From: Arthrobacter sp. U41
GTDB taxonomy: Bacteria; Actinomycetota; Actinomycetes; Actinomycetales; Micrococcaceae
Direction of reading: 5' to 3'
Assembly: GCF_001750145.1 (NCBI RefSeq)
Contig: NZ_CP015733.1
Coordinates: 114,570 to 178,569 of the forward strand
DNA length: 64,000 bases
Below, piece after piece: positions 8,158 to 17,354 of this stretch. How positions within the stretch are numbered: the first letter of the stretch is position 1; each line of letters opens with the position of its first letter. The notes under the pieces are model-generated. The model worked only from the letters and a program-made list of their open reading frames with translations. It was not told the DNA's origin and did not search any database. The position numbers were made by a program, and so were the translations under genes.

Positions 8158-9561
8158 ATGACACAGACATCGGGTGAAATTGCCAAGCTCGCGCGATCTT
8201 ACAGGGAAGATCCAGCCCAGATCCTGCGGCAAACCCAGCTTTCCCTTCTGAAGGCGGAAGCCGCCGTCGAGTTGTTTTCGGCACTGTCGGCTATTGACCC
8301 GGAAGGCTCTCAGAGATCAGCCGCGGAGAGCGCCAGACGCTACGAAATGGGCCAAGAAAAAGGTCTACTTGATGGAATACCGGTGACCGTGAAAGACAGT
8401 TTCCACGTCAAAGGTCTTCCCCGCTGGCACGGCAGCGCCGTTCACCGGGGTGCCCTTTCGACCTTCGACTCCGCCCCTGTACAGCGCTTGCGAGAGGCAG
8501 GCGCCGTGATTATCGGCAAGACTTCAATGCCGGACTTTGGGATGCTGGCTGCAGGGCTCAGCTCCCAGTTCGGCATCATTAGAAACCCGTGGGACCCTGA
8601 TCTGAGCCCGGGCGGATCCAGCGCCGGAGCCGGCGCCTCCCTGGCCTCCGGAGTAACTGCCGTCTCCCTGGGGACCGACATCGCAGGATCCGTGCGCCTT
8701 CCCGCAGCTCACTGTGGCCTGGCCTCGCTCAAACCAACGCAGGGGCGCATCGCTTATGCGCCTGCCAGCATGATGCGCTCAGCCGGACCCATGGCACGTT
8801 ACATGGCAGACGTCCGTCACCTACTGCGGGTGGTCGGAGGACCGGACAGAAGCGATCCATGGTGTCTTCCGCCGATGGTCCAAGCTGACGGAACGGACTT
8901 GCCTGAAACGACAGGGCGCAGTGTTGCCGTAGTCCGGCGGATGGGATATGGCCCGGATCTGGATGAGGACACCTCCCGAGTCCTGGATGAGACGGCCGAC
9001 GCTTTGCGCGAGAGCGGCTTCGACCTCACAGCAATTGAGCTCGATGTTTCAATGCTGGAATTCGAGTCATTGGACCGCGTCCTGCAGGTTAAGGCTTATA
9101 CCGAGATGAAGGCCGCGGAGCAGGAGGCTAGGCACAGGCTCCTGCCTGCGGTCGGGCAGTGGTGCGCACCGGCAGCGTCGTTGAAAGCCACCAGTTACGC
9201 CGCGGACAACGACACCATCATGGCCACCGTAGCCCGGATCACAGAACTAACTCGCAAATTTGACTACCTTCTGCTGCCCGTGATGCCCGTTCATAGCTTC
9301 CCTGCTCATGCTTGGGGGCCCGGCTCCGACGGCCCGCTACTACTGCACGCCATGTTTACCGCCTGGTTCAACCAGACAGGACAGCCTGCGGCTGTGGTCC
9401 CGGGCGGGACCGCGGCGGCCACGGGCCTGCCCGTTGGCGTCCAGATCGTCGGACGCCGTTTCGATGATGAAGGAACCATGCGCATGGCCCGGATCATCGA
9501 AGAGATCCGTCGGATCGACCTGAACTTCCCGTTCATTTCCCTCTCCGAGGCACGAAGCTAA
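8158..9561 (+). CDS. Amidase-signature family amidase
   Basis: A 467-residue hydrolase of the amidase signature family. The Ser-cisSer-Lys triad is visible: Lys79 in PVTVKDS, the Gly/Ser segment SPGGSSAGAG (150-159) and Ser178 in GTDIAGSVR. It should cleave a carboxamide to an acid plus ammonia or an amine. It starts at ATG 8158 and is the first gene of the plus-strand arm under the GntR operator. An amine released here could feed the gamma-glutamyl ligase downstream; that link is inferred from operon position. Confidence 0.9.
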   Translation: MTQTSGEIAKLARSYREDPAQILRQTQLSLLKAEAAVELFSALSAIDPEGSQRSAAESARRYEMGQEKGLLDGIPVTVKDSFHVKGLPRWHGSAVHRGALSTFDSAPVQRLREAGAVIIGKTSMPDFGMLAAGLSSQFGIIRNPWDPDLSPGGSSAGAGASLASGVTAVSLGTDIAGSVRLPAAHCGLASLKPTQGRIAYAPASMMRSAGPMARYMADVRHLLRVVGGPDRSDPWCLPPMVQADGTDLPETTGRSVAVVRRMGYGPDLDEDTSRVLDETADALRESGFDLTAIELDVSMLEFESLDRVLQVKAYTEMKAAEQEARHRLLPAVGQWCAPAASLKATSYAADNDTIMATVARITELTRKFDYLLLPVMPVHSFPAHAWGPGSDGPLLLHAMFTAWFNQTGQPAAVVPGGTAAATGLPVGVQIVGRRFDDEGTMRMARIIEEIRRIDLNFPFISLSEARS

Positions 9562-9597
9562 CGGACCCCGACCACGCAAGGAAGAACGAGAATCCCC

Positions 9598-10398
9598 ATG
9601 ATAAATAGCCTGAGCACAAAGTTCGCGACTGCCTTGGAAATATCGGTAGCCGCCGGAGAACTGGCTGACCGCTGGTACCGACAGGGAGGCTACCGGGTAA
9701 CATCCAAGAACGACGGGTCCCCCGTCACTGAAGCAGACCGGGACATCGAGCAGTTCATCCGCCGCCGGCTTGCCCAAGCTTTCCCCGAAGACGGCATTCT
9801 GGGCGAGGAATTTCCAGAAACCTTCGGTGAGTCAGGGGGACGATGGATCATCGACCCCATCGATGGAACCAAGTCCTTCATACACGGTGTGCCTCTGTAC
9901 TCGACCCTGATGGCCTACGAACGGGACGATGAAATCCAGTTCGGTGCAATCAACGCCCCCAGTGCAGGGCTACTGGTCTACGCAGAAAAAGACCGCGGCT
10001 GCTTCAGCAACGGCACCAAGGCCCGAGTCTCCGAGCGCAGCGGACTGGGGGGCTCCTATGTGCTGGCGACCTGGCTCGAAGACTGGGACCCGAAAGTCAT
10101 CAAAGCCCTGATTGACCGCGGCGTCCAGCCCAGAACCTGGGGGGATGCCTACGGTTACGCCATGGTCGCCACCGGCCAAGCAGAGGCCATCGTTGATTTC
10201 AACGTCCAGACATACGATCTGGCCCCCATGCCAGTGATCATCCGCGAAGCCGGAGGTATCTTCACCAGCCTCGAAGGAGAGCCCGGAATTTCCCACGGAA
10301 CCGGGATCGCGACCAACGGAGTGCTACACGAAGAGTTGCTAAATATCGTCGGAACCGGGCACGTGTACCTTCCGGATCTCTTGGAAGAAACGGTCTGA
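9598..10398 (+). CDS. IMPase-family phosphatase, HisN-like
   Basis: A 266-residue metal-dependent phosphatase of the inositol monophosphatase superfamily. The metal site is seen as GEE (69-71) and DPIDGTKSF (86-94), with the later WGDAYGY motif typical of the histidinol-phosphatase (HisN-like) branch. It should hydrolyse a small phosphate monoester. No histidine biosynthesis gene is nearby, so a role inside this catabolic cluster is more likely, perhaps opposing or following the kinase. It starts 36 bp after the amidase gene and probably belongs to the same operon. Confidence 0.85.
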   Translation: MINSLSTKFATALEISVAAGELADRWYRQGGYRVTSKNDGSPVTEADRDIEQFIRRRLAQAFPEDGILGEEFPETFGESGGRWIIDPIDGTKSFIHGVPLYSTLMAYERDDEIQFGAINAPSAGLLVYAEKDRGCFSNGTKARVSERSGLGGSYVLATWLEDWDPKVIKALIDRGVQPRTWGDAYGYAMVATGQAEAIVDFNVQTYDLAPMPVIIREAGGIFTSLEGEPGISHGTGIATNGVLHEELLNIVGTGHVYLPDLLEETV

Positions 10399-10547
10399 CC
10401 AAAATATCGACAGCTAACCCCCGATTCAGCCAAATCTGGACGAAACCAAGAAGAGCCCGCCAACTGGCCATCGCTGAGGCCGGATTGAAGTCATAAGCCC
10501 GCGGCCTCGAACATTTCCCCATTCAAGAACCACATTGCGGAGGCATC

Positions 10548-11930
10548 ATGAACGTTCAAACCAAAGAGTCTGCCCGGAACCGGCAGCTCACCGTCGATGA
10601 ACTGCGGGAGCTCGTAGCCGGCGGGGACATCGACACAGTCATCGTCGCCATCACCGATGCCCTGGGGCGGCTGCAGGGCAAGCGCTGCGGGGCGCGCTCC
10701 TTCCTGGAGGATGTGCTGGACCACGGAGCCGAGGGCTGCAACTACCTGCTCGCCGTCGACGTCGAGATGCAAAACGTGGACGGCTACGCCATGTCCTCCT
10801 GGGAAACCGGCTTTGGCGACATGGTGATGCTGCCGGATATATCCACCCTGCGTCGCGTCCCGTGGATGGAAGGCACAGCCATTGTGCAGTGCGACGTGCT
10901 GTGGACCGACCGGACACCGGTAGCGGCGTCGCCACGCCAGATCCTCAAAGCCCAGATCGCACGCCTCGAAAAGCTCGGCTACCGCGCCTATGCCGGAACT
11001 GAACTTGAGTTGCTGATGTTCGAAGATTCTTACAGCCAGGCCTGGGGGAAAAATTACACGGGTCTTACTCCGGCAACGCAGTACAACGTGGACTACTCCC
11101 TGCTGGCAACGGCACGGCTGGAGCCGGTTATCCGTTCCATCCGCACCAACATGGAAGCTGCCGGACTGGTGGTCGAATCGTCCAAGGGCGAATGCAACCT
11201 GGGACAGCAGGAGATCACGTTTCGCTTCGATGAGGCCTTGGCGGCTTGCGACAAGCACACGTTCTACAAGAACGGCGCCAAGGAGATAGCAGACCAGCAT
11301 GGCAAGAGCATCACGTTCATGTCCAAATTCAACGAGCGCGAAGGTAACTCCTGCCACATCCATTTCAGCCTCACTGACCTGGACGGCAATCCTGTCCTAG
11401 CCGGAGACGGCGAACACGGCTTTAGCCCCGTCATGGAACGCTTCGTGGCTGGCCAACTCGCGGCACTACGGGAGCTGACGTATTTCTTTGCCCCCAATAT
11501 CAATTCCTACAAAAGGTTCGTTGAGGGCAGCTTTGCCCCCACAGCCATCGCCTGGGGCCTCGATAACCGCAGTTGCGCGCTTCGGGTGGTGGGCCACGAC
11601 CGTGGACTCCGCGCGGAAAACCGGGTGGGTGGAGGTGACGTCAATCCGTACCTCGCCGTCGCAGCCATGATCGCAGCTGCTATTCAAGGGATTGAAAACG
11701 ACCTGCAGTTACCCGCAGTTACCAGGGGCAACGCCTATAAGTCCGACGCGCAGCGGCTGCCCACTAGCCTGCGGGACGCCCGCGACCTGTTGGCTGAGAG
11801 CAGCATTGCGCGCAAGGCGTTCGGTGACGACGTGGTGGATCACTACGTCCACGCCGCCACGGTGGAACTCACTGCATATGACAGCGCCATCACTGACTGG
11901 GAGCGGGTCCGTGGCTTCGAACGTCTCTGA
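10548..11930 (+). CDS. Glutamine synthetase-like gamma-glutamyl ligase
   Basis: A 460-residue member of the glutamine synthetase superfamily, in the group that attaches glutamate to amines (PuuA, IpuC and GlnA3/GlnA4 type). Seen are the beta-grasp N-terminal domain, the metal-binding GTELELLMFE, the EGNSCHIHFSL histidine segment and an RVVGHDR arginine-containing segment. With the downstream hydrolase, aldehyde dehydrogenase and SDR it fits ATP-dependent gamma-glutamylation of a catabolised amine rather than ammonia assimilation. The start is ATG with gcggagg upstream. The 149-bp gap before it might hold another promoter. Confidence 0.85.
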   Translation: MNVQTKESARNRQLTVDELRELVAGGDIDTVIVAITDALGRLQGKRCGARSFLEDVLDHGAEGCNYLLAVDVEMQNVDGYAMSSWETGFGDMVMLPDISTLRRVPWMEGTAIVQCDVLWTDRTPVAASPRQILKAQIARLEKLGYRAYAGTELELLMFEDSYSQAWGKNYTGLTPATQYNVDYSLLATARLEPVIRSIRTNMEAAGLVVESSKGECNLGQQEITFRFDEALAACDKHTFYKNGAKEIADQHGKSITFMSKFNEREGNSCHIHFSLTDLDGNPVLAGDGEHGFSPVMERFVAGQLAALRELTYFFAPNINSYKRFVEGSFAPTAIAWGLDNRSCALRVVGHDRGLRAENRVGGGDVNPYLAVAAMIAAAIQGIENDLQLPAVTRGNAYKSDAQRLPTSLRDARDLLAESSIARKAFGDDVVDHYVHAATVELTAYDSAITDWERVRGFERL

Positions 11931-12669
11931 CACCTATAAGCCACGAATCGCGCTCACCAGCTATCTGCAGGAAGCCTCCTGGGGCGTCTGGAATACGACC
12001 GCAGTAATTCTCCCGGGAACGTACGTGGAGGCCGTGGTCGCCTCCGGGGCGACGCCAATCCTTCTCCCGCCGCTGGGGACCGATGAGTCCGTTCTGGACC
12101 TCATGGACGGCCTGATCGTGGTAGGAGGTCCCGATGTCGATCCTTCCCTCTACGGCGAGCCATCACACCCAACTACCAAGCCGCAACCGCTGCGGGACAG
12201 CCACGATTCTGCCCTCATTCGCGCTGCACTTGACCGTGGGCTTCCACTGTTCGCGATCTGCCGGGGCGCCCAGCTCCTGAACGTAGTTTTGGGTGGAAAC
12301 CTGATCCAGCACATCCCGGATATCCACCCTGAAACCGACTGCCAACCGGCTCTTGGAGTCTACGGCGAGGCCGTCTTCAGGACGACACCCGGCAGCCTGG
12401 TCCATGACCTGCTCGGGGAATCAGCTGCATCGCCCTGCTACCACCACCAGGCCATGGACTCCGTGCCTGACGCCCTCCGAGTGACGGCCAGATCCGCAGA
12501 CGGCCTGGTCCAGGCGCTGGAGACGACGGAAAGCGGTTGGGTGCTTGGAGTCCAGTTCCACCCTGAACAGAACCCGCACGACCTCAGGCTGTTCCGGGGT
12601 TTCGTAGAAGCCGCCGCCAGCTACCGATCCAACCAGTCCGCAACCATGAAAGCGATGTCCCCAGCATGA
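11911..12669 (+). CDS. Gamma-glutamyl hydrolase, class I GATase (PuuD-like)
   Basis: A 252-residue peptidase C26/class I glutamine amidotransferase-fold enzyme. The nucleophile Cys117 lies in FAICRGAQLLN and the His/Glu pair in GVQFHPEQ. PuuD-type enzymes release glutamate from gamma-glutamyl amino acids at the end of gamma-glutamylated amine pathways. The GTG start at 11911 (MASNVSDTYK) is chosen because gggag lies upstream and similarity to the family begins here; it overlaps the ligase gene by 20 bases. Its end overlaps the aldehyde dehydrogenase start (ATGA). Confidence 0.87.
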   Translation: MASNVSDTYKPRIALTSYLQEASWGVWNTTAVILPGTYVEAVVASGATPILLPPLGTDESVLDLMDGLIVVGGPDVDPSLYGEPSHPTTKPQPLRDSHDSALIRAALDRGLPLFAICRGAQLLNVVLGGNLIQHIPDIHPETDCQPALGVYGEAVFRTTPGSLVHDLLGESAASPCYHHQAMDSVPDALRVTARSADGLVQALETTESGWVLGVQFHPEQNPHDLRLFRGFVEAAASYRSNQSATMKAMSPA

Positions 12670-14036
12670 CCACAACAGTATTTGATGTGATCAATCCGGC
12701 AACCGAGGAAGTTCTCCAGACAGTCCAGCTCGCCGGCCTGGCCGAAACGGATGCCGCCATCGCCAGGGCCGCTGCCGCTTATGAATCCTGGCGGGCCGTT
12801 GCTCCCGCTGACCGGGCGCTATTGCTGCGCCGGTTCGCCGACGCAGTTGACGCCGATCTGGAAAACCTAGCCCAGATGGAAGTGCGCAACGCCGGGCACA
12901 CCATTGGAAATGCCCGCTGGGAAGCAGGCAACGTTCGCGATGTCCTCACCTACTATTCGGCGGCCCCAGAACGGCACTTCGGCCGGCAAATACCAGTGGC
13001 GGGCGGCGTCAACGTGACGTTCAACGAACCGCTCGGCGTGGTCGGCGTGATTGTCCCGTGGAATTTCCCCATGCCGATTGCCGGGTGGGGGTTCGCACCA
13101 GCCCTGGCGGCAGGGAACACAGTGGTACTCAAGCCGGCTGAGGTTACTCCGCTGACGGCCATCCGCTTGGCGGAACTAGCCCTGGAAGCTGGAATTCCTG
13201 CGGGCGTTTTCCAGGTGGTTCCCGGTAAGGGGTCGGTGGTGGGGCAGCGGCTTGTCACCCACCCAGCTGTCCGCAAAGTGGTGTTCACCGGCTCAACCGG
13301 GGTGGGCAAGCAGATCATGGCAGGCTGCGCCGACCAGGTGAAGCGGGTGACGCTGGAGCTTGGCGGTAAGAGCGCCAGCATTATCTTCGACGATGCCGAC
13401 CTTGAATTCGCGGCAGCCGCCGCCCCAAGTGGCGCCTTCGACAACGCCGGCCAGGACTGCTGCGCTCGCTCCCGGATCCTCGTTCAGAGGAACGTCTATG
13501 ACCGCTTTCTAGAGCTCTTAGAACCCGAGGTTCTGGGCATGAGTGTCGGCGACCCTGCCGATGCGGCCACCACCATGGGCCCCCTGATTTCAGCTCAGCA
13601 GCTCCGCAGGGTTTCGTCATTTGTGCCCGACGGCGCGCCGGTCGCCTTTCAAGGGAAGGCACCCAAAGGCCCGGGCTTCTGGTTCCCGCCCACCGTCCTG
13701 ACGCCTGACCTGGATGCGCCCTCGTTCACCGACGAGATTTTCGGCCCAGTAGTCGCCGTCGTTCCGTTCGATGACGAAGACGACGCCATCCGTCTCGCCA
13801 ACAACACCGAGTACGGACTGTCCGGTTCTATCTGGACTTCCAAGGTGGACCGGGCCCTGCGCGTTGCCCGTGGAGTCGAATCCGGCAACTTGTCAGTCAA
13901 CTCGCATTCCTCCGTCCGGTACTCCACACCGTTCGGCGGCTTCAAGCAATCAGGGTTGGGTCGCGAACTCGGCCCCGATGCCCTCGATGCCTTCTCCGAA
14001 ATCAAGAACGTCTTCATTTCTACCGACCACGCCTAG
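12666..14036 (+). CDS. NAD(P)-dependent aldehyde dehydrogenase
   Basis: A 456-residue aldehyde dehydrogenase. The general-base glutamate is in TLELGGKSAS, the catalytic cysteine in FDNAGQDCCARSR and the cofactor loop in FTGSTGVGKQI. It should oxidise an aldehyde to a carboxylate. Its place between a gamma-glutamyl hydrolase and an SDR fits oxidation of a gamma-glutamyl aminoaldehyde, as PuuC does in putrescine degradation. Translation is coupled to the hydrolase by a four-base overlap. Confidence 0.92.
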   Translation: MTTTVFDVINPATEEVLQTVQLAGLAETDAAIARAAAAYESWRAVAPADRALLLRRFADAVDADLENLAQMEVRNAGHTIGNARWEAGNVRDVLTYYSAAPERHFGRQIPVAGGVNVTFNEPLGVVGVIVPWNFPMPIAGWGFAPALAAGNTVVLKPAEVTPLTAIRLAELALEAGIPAGVFQVVPGKGSVVGQRLVTHPAVRKVVFTGSTGVGKQIMAGCADQVKRVTLELGGKSASIIFDDADLEFAAAAAPSGAFDNAGQDCCARSRILVQRNVYDRFLELLEPEVLGMSVGDPADAATTMGPLISAQQLRRVSSFVPDGAPVAFQGKAPKGPGFWFPPTVLTPDLDAPSFTDEIFGPVVAVVPFDDEDDAIRLANNTEYGLSGSIWTSKVDRALRVARGVESGNLSVNSHSSVRYSTPFGGFKQSGLGRELGPDALDAFSEIKNVFISTDHA

Positions 14037-14069
14037 TTCCCCACATCTCAACTTTCCAGAGGAGTAACC

Positions 14070-14849
14070 ATGCAAACAGTAGTTTCCAACCGGCTCGTTG
14101 GCCGCAGTGCAGTCATCACTGGCGGTGCTAGCGGCATCGGCCTCGCCACCGCGCGCCGGATGGCCGCCGAGGGCGCCAACGTTGTGATCGCGGACATCGA
14201 ACCGGCTTCCGGGATGGCCGCCGCAGCCGAGGTGGGTGGCCTGTTCGTCAAGGTGGACGTGACCAGTGAGGAAGAAGTGCGCAACCTCTACGCGGAAACC
14301 AAGGAGACCTACGGCAGTGTGGATATCGCCTTCAACAACGCCGGTATTTCCCCCGCCGATGACGCCTCAATCCTGGACACGGGAATCGACGCTTGGCGTC
14401 GGGTTCAGGAGGTTAACCTCACCTCTGTTTACTACTGCTGCAAATACGCCATCCCCTTCATGCAGGAACAAGGCAAGGGATCCATCATCAACACGGCTTC
14501 CTTCGTCGCTGTCATGGGTGCGGCAACGTCACAGATTTCCTATAGCGCCTCCAAGGGCGGCGTGCTGTCCATGAGCCGGGAACTCGGCGTCGAATTCGCA
14601 CGTCAGGGCATCCGCATCAACGCTCTGTGCCCGGGACCTGTAAATACTCCGCTCTTGAAAGAACTCTTCGCCAAGGATCCCGAAAAGGCAGCCCGACGCC
14701 TGGTGCACGTCCCGTTGGGGCGCTTCGCGGAACCGGAGGAATTGGCCGCTGCTGTCGCCTTCTTGGCCAGCGACGACTCCTCCTTCATCACAGCATCTAC
14801 ATTCCTCGTGGACGGAGGAATCTCCGGCGCCTACGTTACCCCGCTCTGA
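14070..14849 (+). CDS. Short-chain dehydrogenase/reductase
   Basis: A 259-residue classical SDR. It has the TGGASGIG nucleotide motif near residue 18, NNAG at about 88-91, and the catalytic YSASKGG segment with an upstream serine. The ribosome binding site gaggag precedes ATG 14070. In this operon it could oxidise a gamma-glutamylated amino alcohol to the aldehyde used by the preceding dehydrogenase. That assignment is inference; SDR substrates cannot be read from sequence. It is the last intact gene of the plus-strand arm. Confidence 0.9.
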   Translation: MQTVVSNRLVGRSAVITGGASGIGLATARRMAAEGANVVIADIEPASGMAAAAEVGGLFVKVDVTSEEEVRNLYAETKETYGSVDIAFNNAGISPADDASILDTGIDAWRRVQEVNLTSVYYCCKYAIPFMQEQGKGSIINTASFVAVMGAATSQISYSASKGGVLSMSRELGVEFARQGIRINALCPGPVNTPLLKELFAKDPEKAARRLVHVPLGRFAEPEELAAAVAFLASDDSSFITASTFLVDGGISGAYVTPL

Positions 14850-14866
14850 TCTAGAGCAGCCTTGGG

Positions 14867-15105
14867 CTAAGCCAAACTCCTGGCAGAGGGCGGATTCGAG
14901 GGCTCCGAACGGATGCCCGTGGAGCAGCGGTACGAACGCGCCGAGAAGGAACTCTTCGGCCGCATGGAAAAAACTCGGCCGCGAAATCGAGAACCGCGTC
15001 ACCGGCAACGACAGGAACCGGCTCAAAGACCAGGGCCTGAAGGCCGAAAGCACGGCGGCCGCCGACTGCGGCTCAGCGGAGCGCGTGTTCTACCTGTTCT
15101 TTTGG
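14867..15105 (+). pseudogene. Possible coding remnant with one frameshift
   Basis: Two adjoining frames read like one highly charged protein. The first contains ERMPVEQRYERAEKELFGR, and after a shift at a run of six A (near 14966) a second frame reads REIENRVTGNDRNRLKDQG. No start codon with a ribosome binding site and no family can be named. It lies at the seam between the catabolic cluster and the convergent conjugation block, where relics of recombination would be expected. It could also be chance. Confidence 0.3.
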
Positions 15106-15123
15106 GCTGCACTGATTCATCAT

Positions 15124-15567
15124 TCATGCTGTCGGGGTGTTCCTTCGTTCGTCCGGAAACCATCCGGGGGGAGCTTTTTTCGGTTCCAAGCTGTCCGGGT
15201 CGCGATGCTCTTTCATATCGCAGTTGTAGAACGGCCCTTGTGGGTTCAGCAGGACGCCCATGTGGTGGTCTGCGTGATCGCGCCACCAGACACTCATGCC
15301 GGTGGCCGGGTCGAGGCGCAGGTGCTCCCAGGAACGCCAGAGGGCCGCGACGCGGGAGACGGCTTCGGGGTGGAAGTACCACTCGATGCACCACTTCGCG
15401 GTTTTTCCGGTGACGCTGCGGACGTATGTCGGCAGCAGCTGCTCGTGAAGGAACTCTTCGGCCGTGCCGTAGACGAGCTCCGGAGCCTTCTCCGGGTTGC
15501 CGTCGTCGTCTGCGCCGGGGTTGGGGGCGGGGGTGTCCGTGTCGAATAGTCCGAAATCATCTGCCAT
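15124..15567 (-). CDS. DUF4913 plasmid protein
   Basis: A 147-residue soluble protein with an acidic N-terminus and a conserved core around WCIEWYFHPEAVSRVAALWR and MSVWWRDHADHHM, matching the DUF4913 family found on actinobacterial plasmids and integrative elements. The function is unknown. Its place directly after the coupling protein at the end of the transfer operon is common for the family. The start is ATG 15567 with aaggaag upstream. Confidence 0.8.
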   Translation of the reverse strand: MADDFGLFDTDTPAPNPGADDDGNPEKAPELVYGTAEEFLHEQLLPTYVRSVTGKTAKWCIEWYFHPEAVSRVAALWRSWEHLRLDPATGMSVWWRDHADHHMGVLLNPQGPFYNCDMKEHRDPDSLEPKKAPPGWFPDERRNTPTA

Positions 15568-15581
15568 GGCTGGTTGCTTCC

Positions 15582-17354
15582 TTACCCGGTGACCCAGGGA
15601 TTAGCGACCGGTGCAGCGGCCACCGGGACGGCCTCCGGTTCCTCCGGGCGGGGGCTGTACTTTTTGATGGAGGATTCCACGGCGTCTTTGTGCCGGCCGG
15701 TGTACCAGGGCATGGTCCGGACCAGCGTGGCGGGTGCGCCGGAGGCGAGGACCACGGCGCGGCCACGGTCCAGTTCCGCGAGGTTGGAGACGTCGAAGAT
15801 GCGTTCCTTGCCCTCCTGCCGGGAACGGCTGGAGCCGGACTTGCCGGAGGAGACGGAGACGTTGGTGTAGCTGTAGTCCCCGATCAGGTCCGAGAGCGCC
15901 CGAAGGAAACCTTCTTCAGCGACGCCGCCACCGTAGACCTTGACGTTCGCGGCCGACCAGATCTTCCGCATGTTCGCCTCGCCCCACAGCTCGACACCTT
16001 GGGACCAGGACTGCAGGATGCCCATGACGATCAGGCCCTTGGACCCGTAGTGGCTGAACTGATCCGGCAGGGCTGCCCAGCGGACGACGTTGGCCAACTC
16101 ATCGAGGGCGAACAGCGCAGGCTTGGGCAGACGGCCGCCGCTGCGCTCGGCCCGTTCCTCCATCGCCTCAGCGATCGCCACCGTCAACGCTGTGGTGAGC
16201 GGGGAAGCTGAGCCGGCCCCTTCCTTGGAGAGGATGTAGATCGTCTCCTGGGAGGCAGCGAAAGCGTGCGGGTTGAACTGCCGGCGGGCATCCGTGGCTA
16301 CCGTCGCGCGGCTTGTGGGGGCGACCCAGCGCAGCGTGTTCCGGCTCTTGAGGCACTGGATCATCTTCTCGGCGGTGCCGAAGATACCGTCACGCTGCTT
16401 GTCGGCCAGCTCCAGCGTGGACTCCAGGCCCTTGTACTGCAGCTCGTAGTCATGCTCTTTCAGGATGTTGATCGGCTCCCGGTTCACCTGCTCCGTCACC
16501 CACAGGTAGACCTGCGTGATGGGAAGTTCACCGAGCGCGGCCGCGAGGAAGTATGAGGAGAGAATGTCCTCGGCTTTGGGGTCGAAGTAGGCATCCGGCT
16601 TGGACCCCGGGACCCGGGACCCAACTGAAAAGTGCTGCGTGAGCTTGTACGCCTTCTCTTCGTCCGTGACATAGGAGAGCGGGTTCCACCACCACTGCGC
16701 TTCCTCCTGGGCGATCTTCTGCGGATCGAACACCCACACCGGGCCCGTTGCCTCGCGGACGCCCCGGGTGCCGTCCACCACGTCACGCTTGTTCGAGGTC
16801 GACACCACAGCACCCGGCGCGTCCAGGATCGCCGGCATCACCCGGGAAGTGGACTTACCGGTCCGGGGACCCCAGATATCGAGGCTGAGGTCTTCCCAGG
16901 ACTGAATGAACGTCTGGCCGGTGGAGACGACCTTGCCCACCACGATGCCCGGCGTTCCTGTCACTCCCAGCCGATCCGCCGTCGCTTTCGCGCCCTTCTC
17001 GGAGAACGCAGCCAAGGACTTCCCTCGACCCAGGTACCGGGCGGCCTTGTCGACGCGGGCACGCTTGGACGCACCCTTCCTCCAGGCCACGAGCACGACG
17101 ATGGCCAGAACCAGGACAACGCCGGCCATGAGGGCGGCCGCGACGGTGGACTGGACAGGCCACGGCACGCGGCCCTTGACCAGCCCGGCGACCAGGTCGA
17201 TGGGATGTTTGGGGGGTGAGTCGATGCCGGCCATCCAGGATCCCAGGTGGGCGGCGGCGTAGGTCCCGCCGCCGAAGACGACGATGAAGCCGATGGCCAT
17301 CCAGACCAGCAGGGCATCCCCGAGGCCCATTCCTTTGCGGTTCGGTGCGCTCAC
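15582..17354 (-). CDS. Type IV coupling protein (TraG/VirD4-like)
   Basis: A 590-residue inner-membrane ATPase that links the relaxosome to the type IV secretion channel. Two N-terminal transmembrane segments (about 12-32 and 70-91) precede a Walker A motif WGPRTGKST (161-169) and a Walker B-like PALFALDELANVV. The TraM-recognition domain of the VirD4/TraG group follows. The GTG start at 17354 overlaps the upstream ATPase stop (GTGA). The frame is intact, in contrast to most genes upstream in the same operon. Confidence 0.88.
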   Translation of the reverse strand: MSAPNRKGMGLGDALLVWMAIGFIVVFGGGTYAAAHLGSWMAGIDSPPKHPIDLVAGLVKGRVPWPVQSTVAAALMAGVVLVLAIVVLVAWRKGASKRARVDKAARYLGRGKSLAAFSEKGAKATADRLGVTGTPGIVVGKVVSTGQTFIQSWEDLSLDIWGPRTGKSTSRVMPAILDAPGAVVSTSNKRDVVDGTRGVREATGPVWVFDPQKIAQEEAQWWWNPLSYVTDEEKAYKLTQHFSVGSRVPGSKPDAYFDPKAEDILSSYFLAAALGELPITQVYLWVTEQVNREPINILKEHDYELQYKGLESTLELADKQRDGIFGTAEKMIQCLKSRNTLRWVAPTSRATVATDARRQFNPHAFAASQETIYILSKEGAGSASPLTTALTVAIAEAMEERAERSGGRLPKPALFALDELANVVRWAALPDQFSHYGSKGLIVMGILQSWSQGVELWGEANMRKIWSAANVKVYGGGVAEEGFLRALSDLIGDYSYTNVSVSSGKSGSSRSRQEGKERIFDVSNLAELDRGRAVVLASGAPATLVRTMPWYTGRHKDAVESSIKKYSPRPEEPEAVPVAAAPVANPWVTG

